In this document: piece after piece, positions 30,801 to 42,800 of the stretch
How the letters are laid out: every line of letters begins with the position of its first letter
How positions within the stretch are numbered: position 1 is the stretch's first letter
Source: Lampris incognitus
Lineage: Eukaryota > Chordata > Actinopteri > Lampriformes > Lampridae
Length of the DNA: 64,000 bases
Direction of reading: 5' to 3'
Assembly (NCBI RefSeq): GCF_029633865.1
Contig: NC_079212.1
Span: 103,005,584-103,069,583, forward strand
Program-made: the position numbers and the translations under genes
The notes under the pieces: generated by a model
Databases searched by the model: none
What the model was told of the DNA's origin: nothing
Seen by the model: the letters and a program-made list of their open reading frames with translations, nothing else

Positions 30801-33800
30801 CACGGGCAGGGCAGTTCTGAGCCCTTGAAACATGAGACCGAGACCCACAGTTACCACAGGACTGTTGAGGACGGGGCCGAGAACGCCGTCGTTGCAGTTG
30901 CAAGACGTCACCAGTGGAGTCGGCGCCCGCCTCGCTCTGGTTGGGTTGCGTCCCGAGGGGCAGCCGTGAGTAGAGGGAGGAGTCGTTGGCAGCTTGACTG
31001 GAGGTGGCCACTTGCTGTGTATTTAGCATAGCAGCACACTCAGCTGCTCCCTCAACCTGTAGTGCGATGGTAATTGCTCTGGACAGCAGCAGATCGTCTT
31101 TTTCCAGCAGGAGAGTCTCACGCACCTTTGCGTTGTTGGTGTGTTCGATAAGCTGGTCGCGAACCATCTCGTCCTGAAGCGCGCCAAACTTGCACGAGCT
31201 AGCTAGCCCTCGCAAATTAGCTACGTACTGCCGCACAGACTCACCAGGCAGTTGGTGTCGCTGACGGAATATAAATCGCCGAAGGAGGGCACTCTGTGGA
31301 GCAGCGAAATGGGTGCTCATAAGTCCCACAGCTTCGGCAAAGCTTGTGACGTTCCCCAGAGCCCCGAGCACACGATGACCCTCTGCTCCCAAGCAGTGTA
31401 GCAACAGAGCCGTCTTCCTAGCCTGGCTCACGTCGTCGAGCCCTGAGGCGATGATGTAATTTTCAAAACTATGTAGCCAGCGAGTCCATGGTACCGGAGG
31501 CTCGCCAGGTAATGCCAGGAAGGGGGCAGGTGGTGGGAGAGAGATATCAGCCATCCTCGTCGCCAATATTGTATTTTTAAATCACGTCAGGACACAGCGC
31601 TGTCGCTCGACACAACCTCTCCGTGGCATTCTTTATTTCGACTGACACAGCATCAAAGGCAGACCCGATCAAACAACCCAGAGCCCGCAGGCATCACCAA
31701 TCGATCCCAGCACAATAGAACAGCACCAAATCAAATGCTGCACTGTCGATGTGTGCATACATAACAGATTCCCTTGACCATGCCACCGCCAGATTTCTCT
31801 GCTGTGGATGAGCCACCCTCGCAGCCTAAATCAGTGTTCCCCGCAACCAACATTTCAGGAAAATTACGTTCTTTTTCCCATAAGTGGTATGAAGAATTTA
31901 AGTGGCTTGAATACAGCTCAGCAAGGAACGCTGTTTTCTGTAAAATGTGTAGGCATTTCCCCGAGCCCCATATGGAAAACACGTTTTTTCGAAGCGGGTT
32001 TGTAGATTGGAATGGTGATCATTGCCCGTAACTGTAATGTCCGTAGACGCCTTGTCTTACTGACATAAGAATAATTCAAGAACGAGCCGACTTCGTAGGT
32101 TCTTAACTGTGTAGCTTTTACTAGCGTTCATCCGACATACAACCTTCATAACATGCGCTTCAAACTTCCTGTATACGTCACACGCACTGCACGTACACCC
32201 GTGAGTAGGTCAAGTTAAACATGTGATCTTTCATTCATTACATCTCCCCCTCTAAGATGATTTTCTAACCTGTATATCACCCCCCTTTTCACAAAAAAAA
32301 TAAAAAATCCCCCACAATACACAAGTCCATACGCCTCACAAATCCAGCCGGATTGCAGGCTTGCTCACCCTGCCAGAGCGAGTAACATATGGTGTGGAAG
32401 TTGACATTTCTGCTGCTCGGGACTCATCCGTGTTTCCACTCTCCCCTGGAGTGACATGGTCAGGATCCCTGCTGACAAAGGTGAGTGTTTTAGGTGTGGC
32501 CAACAGGTGGCGCCTGTTCCTTCTGTAATGTTCACCTTGAGCTGTCTCCACTATGTAGGATCTGGGAGTGGAGCTCTGACTGTGAACAACTGCTGGCATT
32601 GTCCATGTTTTCTGTCCATCAGGTTTGGTGAGTACTGCGTCACCCGAGTTCAGTGGGCGCAGTGTCCGCACGCCGTTCCTGCGGTTGTAGTAGAAAGCCT
32701 GCCTCGATTTGGCTGCGGCGTCAGCGGTTTTGATCAGTTCCTCTTTAGGCCAGGCCGGTTTCAGGTTATGCTGCAATGTGGGTAAGGTGGTTCTGAGTCT
32801 CCTACCCATGAGCAATTCCGCTGGACTGGCTCCAGTGGAAGAAGAGGGTGTAGCTCTGTATGTCAACAGGGCGAGGAGAGGGTCTTCCTGCCTTAATATG
32901 CTTTTGGCTATCTGAACAGCCCTCTCTGCCTGTCCATTACTCTGGGGGTAGTGTGGGCTTGAAGTCACATGGATGAAATCATAATCCTCACTGAACCTCC
33001 TCATCTCTTCTGAAACTAGCTGTGGCCCATTATCGCTAACTACAATTTCAGGGATACCAAAACGTGCAAATGTAGCCTTCAGCCTAGCTACAACCTGACT
33101 GCTAGTAGTTGTTGGTAGATTTAGGATCTCCAAAAACCTGGAATAATAGTCGGACACTATCAAGTAGTTTTGCTTTTTGTACTCACACAGGTCTATGCCA
33201 ACTTTCTGCCATGGTCGGTCTGGATGGGAGCTCACTTGACATTAAAGGCTCTTTTCTCTGTGTGTTCTTGTGTTCTCTGCAGAATTGACATTGCTGTATC
33301 TTTGTTGTAATGTGCTCTGTCATTTTGGGCCACCACACTGACTGGCTAGCTCTCTCTCTGCACTTAACTATCCCCTGGTGCCCGTCGTGTATTCTGTCTA
33401 AGATCACCTCCCTCATCTCTGTGGGAATGACGATACGACTGCCTCTGATGACTAAACCATCTACCTCAGATAACTCCCCTCTCACCTGATAAAAGTCTCT
33501 GACTGTCTCCGGCACTTTATCGACATACTCAGGCCAGCCGTGTCTGATGAAGCCCAACACTGTCTGGAGCTGCAGATCCCCATCCGTGCTCTGTTTTATC
33601 TCCTGCATCCTTTGAGGTGTGGCAGGCACCTGGCACACGATGGCATCAATGTGCGCTGCAACATCATCATGAGAAGCACCATCTCCGTAGCACTGCTCTG
33701 GGCCTCTGGAGAGTGCATCAGCCACAGCTAAAGTTTTGCCTGGTGCGTATTCAGCCACTGCATTGAAACGCATCAGCCTCATTAACAGTCTCTGGCACCT

Positions 33801-36800
33801 AATGGGCACATTATCCAAGTCTTTGCTGTTCATGAGAGGCACTAGTGGTTTATGATCGGTGACAAGTCTGAAATTGTCAAGCCCAAACAAGTACTTCTCG
33901 AACCTTTCACATGCCCAGACGCTGGCTAAGCACTCTTTCTCGATCTGTGCGTACCTTGTCTCTGCGTCACTCAGCCGTCGGGAGCAGTAGGCCACAGGCT
34001 TCCAGTGTTCCCCGTGCTGCTGGAGCAGAACGCCTCCCAGCCCGTAGCTGCTGGCATCTGCTGACACCACCGTAGCCTTAGTGACGTCATAAAAGGTGAG
34101 TACCGGGGCGGTGGCGAGTGCTGCTTTAAGGTCTTGGAATGCTGTGTTCTGTGCAGGTCCCCACAGCCACTCTGTCGTTGCTTTAAGCAGTCCATAAAGC
34201 GGCTGACCTACAGTGGACAGCTCTGGGACGTATTTTGCCAAATAGTTCACCATCCCGAGGAACCTCTTGAGTTCCGTCATGTTCTGGGGCTGAGGAAAGT
34301 TCTCTATTCCGGCCACTTTGTCCGGGTCAGGTCTGATGCCTGCCTCGTCGATGATGTGACCAAGGAAGCGGACTTGTTTCTGTTTGAACTTGCATTTTGC
34401 TTGGTTCAGTTTGAGACCTGCTGTTTCAATGACCCCCAGCGCCTCTGCTAGGCGCCGGTCATGGATTTCCTCAGTCTCTCCATGTATAAGGATGTCATCC
34501 ATGTACACCTCTGTGCCCTCTAGCCCGGTCAGAGTTTCCGCCATCTTTCTCTGGAAAATCTCTGGAGCACTCGTTATACCAAATGGAAGGCGGCTGAAAG
34601 CATACCTTCCAAATGGGGTGATGAAAGTGGTGAGCCCCCTGCTGTCTTCATGCAAGGGGATCTGGTAAAACCCACTTGCTGCATCCAACGTTGTGAAGAA
34701 CTTTGACCCTGCGAGCCTTGGCATTATTTCCTCCATAGTGGGCAGCACGTATTTCTCACGTTTCACCGCTCGATTCAGCCTCCTGAGGTCAGCGCAGCAG
34801 CGAACCTCTTTCTTGTTCGGTTTCAGCACCGGCACCATAGCGGCGCACCATTCTGTGGGCTGAGTCACTTTTTCAATAATGCCCTCATTTTCCATGCGCT
34901 GCAGTTCTTTCTTAACCAGTGGTACAAGTGGCAGCGGTATCCGTCTGGCTGTATGCACCGCGTATGGCTGGGCACCCTCCACCAGAGCTATTCTCACTGG
35001 GTCTGTTTTCAGCAGTCCACTTGAACCGAAAACTCCACTGACCTCATTCATCCGCTTCACTAGACCCATCTCCACTGCCTCTGGACGACTCAGCAGACAG
35101 CTGCCTCTCCCCTTGATCACATACACTGGAAAGGAGTATTGTTTCTCCTTGTAGTTGGTTGTGGCTTGAAACTGTCCTATGCAGCTGATGTTTCCACCTG
35201 GGCTTATGAAGCATGTGTCAGGAGGTCCCAGTTTTAAGTTTGGCTTCAGCTTTTTAAATGTCCCTTGGTTGATAACAGTAGCGTCAGCCCCCGTGTCAAT
35301 TTTAAAGGTTATTGGTACATCACTTATTGTTAAACTAACAGTCCAATCTTCCTGACTGCTCTCTTTGCCAACTTCTCCCAGAAAGTACAGCTGTTTAACC
35401 TCTTCAGTGACTTCTCTCACCGCTTTAGAGTGACATACACGCTCCCAATGTCCCTTTTTATGACACTTGTTGCACTTACTGTTCATTGCAGGACACTTCC
35501 GCTCATCGGTGTGCTGCGTCTTGCCGCACCTCCCGCATTCATCTACTTTGTTGGTTGCAGGACTGCTGCCACCATGACGCTGTCCGCCCTTTTTCTTTTG
35601 GCGTCCGTCCCGCCGTCGGACAACATTGACGTTAGCCAGCTGGACCTCTGGTTGGTTAGCTTGGAGGCTGAGCTGCTTTGTTATTGCCTCCGCCTGGCGC
35701 ACTTGTTCAATGACTTTCACCAGAGTAAGGTCCGCTGTGAGCTGGAACTGACGGGAGAGCACTTTGTCTTTTATGGCCACTACCAGACGGTCCCTGATAT
35801 GTTCATCCCTCTTGTCCCCAAACTCACAGTGTTCAGACAGCTCATACAATGTCCGGATGTACATCTCCGCTGTTTCTCCTGGCTGCTGGCTATGTTGATA
35901 GAAGCACGCCCTCTCATGTAGGATGTTACGGCAGGGAATAAAGTAGTCGTCGAACTTTTTCAGTACGATATCATAGTCCACTTTATCACCCTCCGCCGCG
36001 AAGTCAAACGAGCTGAATATCTTTTCAGCCTCGCTTCCCATTGCATAAATCAGCGAACTCACTTGAATCTCCCCGTCGTCTTTATCCAGCTTTGTCGCGA
36101 GCCTGAAGCGCGAAAACCGTTGTTTCCACTCCGGCCATTCAACGGGGCAGTCAAACTTGAATTCACTCGGCGGATTAAACTTCGGCATGACCGCTCGTGT
36201 TCAGATACACAGACTATTCTGACACCATGTAATGTCCGTAGACGCCTTGTCTTACTGACATAAGAATAATTCAAGAACGAGCCGACTTCGTAGGTTCTTA
36301 ACTGTGTAGCTTTTACTAGCGTTCATCCGACATACAACCTTCATAACATGCGCTTCAAACTTCCTGTATACGTCACACGCACTGCACGTACACCCGTGAG
36401 TAGGTCAAGTTAAACACGTGACCTTTCATTCATTACAGTAACAGTCTGTTAATGTTTGGGAAAACGTCAGAGTTGCAACTGTCCAGCACTTCAATGGGTA
36501 ACACTGACCCCTCTCCACTTTACGACGCAGTGCCTGAATGAAAACGATCCATTCCGAACCCTCAAATTTACCAAGTGCAATACAATGGGGTTTGCTAGCC
36601 TGATGTTTCGAGCATGCCTGGCGGAGGTGCTTCCAATCTACAAACCCGCTTCGAAAAAACGTGTTCTCCATATGGGGCTCGGGGAAATGCCTACACATTT
36701 TACAGAAAACAGCGTTCCTTGCTGAGCTATATTCAAGCCACTTAAATTCTTCATACCACTTATGGGAAAAAGAACATAATTTTCCTGAAATGTTGGTTGC

Positions 36801-39800
36801 GGGGAACACTAATTTAGGCTGCGAGGGTGGCTCGTCCACAGCAGACAAATCTGACGGTGGCATGGTCAAGGGAATCGTCTCACCGTCGTCAGAGGGGGGA
36901 GGAGAAGCTGCCTGCAACGGAGAAGCTGTAGCGTCCTCTGTCGTTCTCTCCGGCGGTCTCTCACTCTCATTGGGCGGCTCAGTCGGTGCTGGAGCAGGTG
37001 TGCTTTCCTCCTCTCCATCCGTGGCTTTTTCAAAAAGCGGAAGATTGAACTTTGTTTCGCCATTCCATAAGTTATGGCTAACTGTTGGCTATTGGCTAGT
37101 TAGCGGCAGTGAAAAATACAGAGCGTGATGGTATGCGCGTTCAGATTTTGCAGTTCTACGTACGTAAAAGGGGCCGGCCTACGTGCTTGTAAACCAGCGT
37201 GATTGGGTGGGCCTGGGCTTGAAATGGGTGGTCCTGTGACAGGCCAGGCCCACCCGTGGTTACGCCCCTGAGTGCTGCAACCACTGGAACTTGATCCCTC
37301 TCTGTGCGTGGGTTTAAGCTTTGACGGGGCTTCCGTAATGTCAGGGAACAGAGGGGGGGTGCATGTTATTTTAAAACGCACTTTTCCAGACGCGGTATAC
37401 GTCCACTGTAATTCCCACCGTCTTAATTTAGTTCTTTGCACCGCATCGAAAGTGTCGGGACACGTCAGCACTTTTTTCGAGACACTGAACTCTCTATACA
37501 GTTTCATGACAGATGCGCACAGACACGCTAAATTCCTCGACATACAGAAAGAGCTTCATCCTAACAGACGATGCCTGGAGTTAGAGCGCTCAACAGACAC
37601 AAGGTGGAGCTCGAAGTCAGGGTCAGTGAGCAAGGTTTTGGTGTTACTTGACGTTATCTTGGAAAGGCTAGCACAATTTTCCGAAACTAGTGGTCACACT
37701 AAAGTTGAAGCCGAATCACTTTTGCAACAAATTCAGACGAAGAAATGTTTGTTTTTGCTGGTTACATTCGGGAAATTATTCGAGAGCAGCGATTTTGCAA
37801 CAAAAGGTTTACAGAGTGGCTCATTGACTGTCACTGACTGCATAGATCTAATTCAAGGCCTCAAAGACAGTTTTGCACAGTTTAGAGATAATTCACAAGG
37901 TGATTTCAACAAAGTGTTAAAACTAACAGAGGAACTGATGGAAAAGAATGACGTCTCCAGCTGGGATGTCACCGGCGCTCGGGAGAGAAAGCTGCCCGCG
38001 AGATTCAATGAGTCGGTGGTTACCACTAGTTTGGGCAAAGCAACAAACGTGAGGAACAACGCTGACCTGAAGCAGCTATGGATTAACATTCTGGACAGGC
38101 CGATTACTGAGCTGGACAGTCGCTTTCAGCAAGATCAGTATGGCATCATGCGAGCAGCCGCTGCTTGTTTACCAGGATCATTTACGTTTGCCCAGAAAGA
38201 ATCATTGCAGCATTCATGTGATCATTACCGGATATCTATTGAGGACGCGGAATGGACCGTTTTCATTCAGGCACTGCGTCGTAAAGTGGAGAGGGGTCAG
38301 TGTTACCCATCCCTCATTGAAGTGCTGGACAGCTGCAACTCTGACGTTTCCCCAAACATTAACAGACTGTTAAGGGCAATGATCACCATTCCCCTGACTT
38401 CATGTACTGTTGAAAGACTCTTCTCCACTACAGGCCGTATCAAAACATGTCTAAGATCTTCCATGCTAACTGCACGCCTCAACAGTCTATTCCTGTTGTC
38501 CTTTGAAAGGGAATTTACTGATTCTTTGGACTATGATGAAATAATCTCGATCTTCAACGCTCGCCCTCGGCGTCTACACATTGTGCTGTAAAACGTGTAC
38601 TATAGGCCTATAGCTTACATGTTGTATCATTATCTTTTAGACCGAGTCGGGCTGTTTTCCTCAGTGATGTTTAAATGGTTGTGTAGAGCCTGGCGAGAAT
38701 GACTGGCATGGTATTTCTTTTAAGTGGGTTTTTATTAAAGTTTTAGTATGTTTCTTGGTCACGTACTAAAAACCTGTGTTATGTGTTTACTGCTGTAATG
38801 TGTTCGAATTTGCGTCTTGTTTGAAGGATTATTGCTGGAAAATTTTGGTCCACCCATTTTCACTCAGGCCCACCTAAAAAATATTCCTGGTTACGCCACT
38901 GGATTGAGTAAAAGGGTTTTCGAAAACTATGACCTTCAGGCCAGAGCAAAAATTCTGGTGTACAAAGCTTTAGTGTTGCCCACCTTACTGTGTGGGTCAG
39001 AAACCTGGACCACATATAGCAGGCACCTGAAGACACTCGAGGCATACCAACAGTGATTCCTCAGGAAGATCCTTTCATATCAGCTGGGAGGATAAGCACA
39101 CCAACTTCAGTGTCCTCAAGGAGGCCAACATGCCTGCTATAATTGCCACCATCGCACATCAGCTGAGATGGACTGGCTAAGTCCTCTGCATGTCCGACGC
39201 TCTCATCCCAAAGCAAGTCCTTTACACTCAAGCTTGTTACAAGACGCTGTGCCCCAGGAGGACAAAAGAAGTGATATAAAGATAACATCAAGACCCATAT
39301 CAAAAATTTTGGCATTGACCTTAACACTTGGGAACAAGCAAGAATAAACAGGGAGGCCTGGAGACTGGCCTCCCTAAGGGTGCTGGGCGCTACAACCATG
39401 ACCTCCACTGTGCAATGCACTTAAACATTTTACCTAGTACAGCGCTACCCGTCAGTAACCATTTAAAATGAGAAACAGCATAAAGCTTTCATGATTTCTC
39501 TTAAACTTGTCAGTGACAGAGAGCATCAAGCAAATATTCTTACCGTGATTCCCACTGAATACTGTGGGTGGCTGGTTTGATGAGACAGCAGATGTAACTT
39601 GGACTGTGGTGGAGACAGATGGAGACTGAACTAAGCAAATACAACCACATATAAGTTACATGCATGCCTTTTACTGTTTTAATAATTAGGATTTGACAAA
39701 GATGTAAAAAAAATCCCATGACCACATTTCTCTATTCTTTATTTCTTCCTTCTTAAAATATTTGTTCTGCTTGTCATTAAGTGTTCATCCAGTGTTAGAA

Positions 39801-42800
39801 GACTAGACTAATACTTTATGTCTATCTCTGCGCGGATGAAATGGATTATTAAACCGTTATAAAGAATCGTACTGACTACCGAACTTCTGCTGGAGGGAAA
39901 AATGCAGCCTCCGTTTATTCGGTAGTTTTGGGAGAAGAAGAAAATGAACGGCGTCTCAGTGACGTAATCAATCCGCGCATGCAAGCGCAACACCGCCCAC
40001 TTGTGGACAAAGTCGTAAACAAAATAATAGTACACAGTAACACATAGTCATACAAATACACTGGTGTTATATCTCAACACTCCCACTTATGAATCATGAG
40101 CTTACTGTATACCTTTTCATATTTATAGAACAAAATAAAAAAAAAACTTGGTATAACCCATACCACTCACATTTCACACACCAAACATTGCCTTAGCAAA
40201 TGTCTTCAGTTTTACCTTGGATGCGGGTTTCGTCATTACATCCATCTGGTGTGAAATCAAGTCATACTGAGCCGCCTTCTGTAGAAGCACTCGAACACTT
40301 GTTAGGTTGGCTGTTGGCGAAAATGTCTCCCCATAATCCACCCCAGCTCTCTGGCTATATCCCTATGCTACAAATCTAGCCTTGTACTTGTCGTGTCCGT
40401 CTATATCTGTCTTTATCGAATACACCCACCTTCCTCCCACTGTTTTCTTGCCCTCTGGCAATTTCGTAAGGGTGAATGTTTTGTTGTCTCTTAGAGACTC
40501 CATTTCCTCGTCCATTGCCCTGGACCACTTTTCTGATTCTGGCGATTCCATGGCCTCTTTAAAGGTCAGAGGGACACCGCACACTGCCCTGTATGCATAA
40601 TCTATAGTAGTGAGTGAGCTGTCATCACTGTCACCCTGACTATAGTCAATCAGGTATCTCGGAGGGTTGCGTTCCCTTTGGGGGTACCTCCCACTGGCTG
40701 AGGCTTGTGATGTCACTTTTGGGTGCTCCTCGTCATCATCCTCGGGTGCTGACTGTGTACCGTCAGTCTGTACATTTTTCTGTACTCTAGGCTGAGTTGC
40801 AGCTGTCTCAACAGACTTTCTCTCTCTTACCCAGTCTTCTGGGTGCAGACCTGGTGTCTGAGTCTCATTTTCACTAGTTGCCTTGTGTACAAATTTAACT
40901 AGTCTGTGTTTCTGTACTTTCTCTTGGTCAGGGTAGTAGACTAGGTAGGCTGGGCTGTTCTTGTCATGTCCTACAAAACGCCCCCTCTCACATCTAGAAT
41001 CTAACTTTCCCTTGTCCTGCTGGTAAGCATAGCATTCTGTCCCGAACTTTTGCATTCTAGCCATGTTGCACTTTTTTCCTGTCATTGCCGTGTATGGCGT
41101 AGTGCCTGTGTGCTTGTTGAAGCATCTGTTTCTGGTGTGGGCTGCCTCCTGTACAGCATAATGCCAGAGGCTCTTTGGTAGACCACTATCTATTAGCATA
41201 CACCTTGCCATCTCGAATAGTGTGCGTCCTTCTCTCTCTGCAACGCCATTTTGATGGGGAGAGTATGGGCAGTACGTCTCATGTCTTATTTTGTTCCGTC
41301 TCAACAGGGTTTGAAACTCCTTGCCTGTAAACTCAGTTCCATTATCCGACCTTATGCATTTCACTGTCCCATAGGGAGCTACATCTGCCAGAAATTTCTC
41401 GGTTGCTTGCACTGTGTCACTCTTTGTTTTTAAGAAATAAACACACACAGCCCCTGTGCACACATCTGTAAATGATTGCATGTACCTGAAACCATTAATG
41501 GACTCGTTTGCCACAGGACCGGCTAAATCAGTGTTTACCAACTCCAGTGGTGTCTTGGCTTTGTCTGTAGATTTCCTGTTCCTGTTTTGGGTAAACTTCC
41601 CTTCTATGCATACTGCACACTCTTTGTCAGGTTTACACACTTTACCCTTTATATGCATACCATCAGTGATATCCTGTAGCTTTATGATATCGTCATAGTT
41701 GCAGTGGCCCATTATCTCATGCCAAGTTTCTATATCATGGCTCACATGGCACTTTTCAACAACACATTCAGTTTGCAAATAGTACATTTTCCCCTGTACA
41801 AAAATGTCAAACCTGGTACCATCCGGTGACATCAGGGCACCTCTGCCCTCTTCGAAGAACACACTGGCTCCGTGTGCTGTCGCAGACTTCACAGAGAAGA
41901 GCTCTTGGGGGTACGATGGAATATATAGTGCGTTCCGCAGTGTCACTCTACACCGTCGCCCCTCACTGTCGAGCAGACATACCGTAGCATCTCCCCTGCC
42001 CTGCACCACACCAAAGGTGCGCTTACCGTACGAGCTGTCAAAGCTCTTGAACTTCTTCTTATCATTGACTATGTGGGAAGAAGCCCCACAGTCCACAATC
42101 AATCCTGGTTTGAACTGTTGCCGTCGTCCTGGTCCTGCTGAGCTGGTCTCTCCAGCCTGCACTCTGAAGATGTAGTTCTCTTCTTCCGCAGCATTCCCCG
42201 GTCCCTGACCTCGACCTGCTCCGTGACCACCACCGCCACCGCCACCTTGCTCGCGTGCACACCTGGCTCCATCAGCGCGGTCCTTCTTCTTGCACACTTT
42301 GTCCGTGTGACCCTTGATCCGGCAGAAGCTGCACCACACGCTGCGTGAACAGTCCGATTTCCGATGGCCTTTGTCACCGCATCGCCAGCACACCGTTTGA
42401 TCATCTTCTCCCTCACAGCGTTTCACTGGCTTTTTCTTAGGCGCTGCGTGGGCCTTCATCACCCTCTCGGACGTCTCGTCCGATGCTGTAGCATTAGCTA
42501 CATCTTCTGCCGCCTCAAAGTTTCTCAATTTGGCCTTAAATTGTCCCAATGTCAACTCACTGTCGCCATGTGTCACCATTAGAGTGAATGGCTTATATCT
42601 CTCGGGTAACCCCCTCATCACCCCGGCCATCATTAGTCCCTCACTCGGTGCTTCTCCCGCCCCTTTGAGAGCCGTAATGATTTGTTCAGCTCGGATAATG
42701 TATTCGGTGATCGTCTCATTATCAGCTTTCTTTAGCCCAGTCAATGTTACATACAGAGTGACAATCCGGGGTCTGCCCTTACCAATGTAATGTTCCCGCA

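Larger units (their letters stand above)
27297..31766 (-). mobile_element. Ty3/gypsy-type LTR retrotransposon 1, near-intact
   Basis: Two 200-bp LTRs (27297-27496, 31567-31766) differ at a single visible position. A 5-bp duplication GATTC flanks it (27292-27296, 31767-31771). LTR ends in element orientation are TGTTATG...ACAATA. A poly-C run at 27495-27507 (poly-G in element sense) is the polypurine tract. The primer-binding site region adjoining 31566 reads TTGGCGACGAGG. Gag-pol fills nearly all internal sequence and there is no env-like frame. Domain order protease, RT, RNase H, integrase is typical of Ty3/gypsy. Confidence 0.95.
32033..36437 (-). mobile_element. Ty3/gypsy-type LTR retrotransposon 2
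   Basis: 210-bp LTRs (32033-32242, 36228-36437) start TGTAATGTCC and end CATTACA on the plus strand, with two visible differences. The flanking 5-bp duplication is GTAAC (32028-32032, 36438-36442). A polypurine tract (AGAGGGGGAGA in element sense) abuts 32243. The primer-binding region TGGTGTCAGAATAG abuts 36227. It is distinct in sequence from element 1 and sits inside hAT copy B. Confidence 0.95.
32013..37270 (-). mobile_element. hAT copy B, inverted, internally deleted, interrupted by gypsy element 2
   Basis: The right end at 37270 has the terminus CAGGGGCGTAACCACGGG (reverse complement). Reading minus, it repeats the MAKQSSIF start, the TTF region (36917-36550) and then jumps from KFEGSEW directly to IVFIQALRRKVERGQCYP, so the middle of the transposase is deleted. 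After gypsy element 2 only 20 bp remain (32013-32032), and its 3' terminal repeat is absent at the junction with copy A. It is therefore a truncated, MITE-like derivative fused to copy A. Confidence 0.85.
26899..38901 (+). mobile_element. hAT DNA transposon copy A, split by nested insertions
   Basis: Terminal inverted repeats are CAGGGGCGTAACCAGG at the left and CAGTGGCGTAACCAGG (reverse complement) at the right, with 8-bp duplications, the hallmark of hAT elements. The 5' part (from about 27104, MAKQSSIFHF...) and the TTF-type zinc-finger region (31772-32012, KWYEEFKWLEYSSARNAVFC) are separated by a gypsy element. The C-terminal transposase is at 37272-38591. Between them are an inverted hAT copy and a second gypsy element, and the central transposase is missing, so the element cannot move itself. 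Without the nested DNA it would be only about 2.3 kb. Confidence 0.9.

Noticed and set aside
28189..31031. Plus-strand open frames of 60-160 codons opposite the gypsy 1 gag-pol
   Set aside because: Antisense shadows of a GC-rich 1345-codon frame with no family similarity; the same applies to 33540-35921 and 40382-42790.
33183..33235. Programmed frameshift in gypsy element 2
   Set aside because: It falls in the middle of integrase, not between gag and pol, and no slippery sequence with downstream structure is evident.
37272..38591. A domesticated host ZMYM1-like gene
   Set aside because: The long open frame lies between hAT terminal repeats with an 8-bp duplication and lacks its N-terminal part, so it is transposon remnant.
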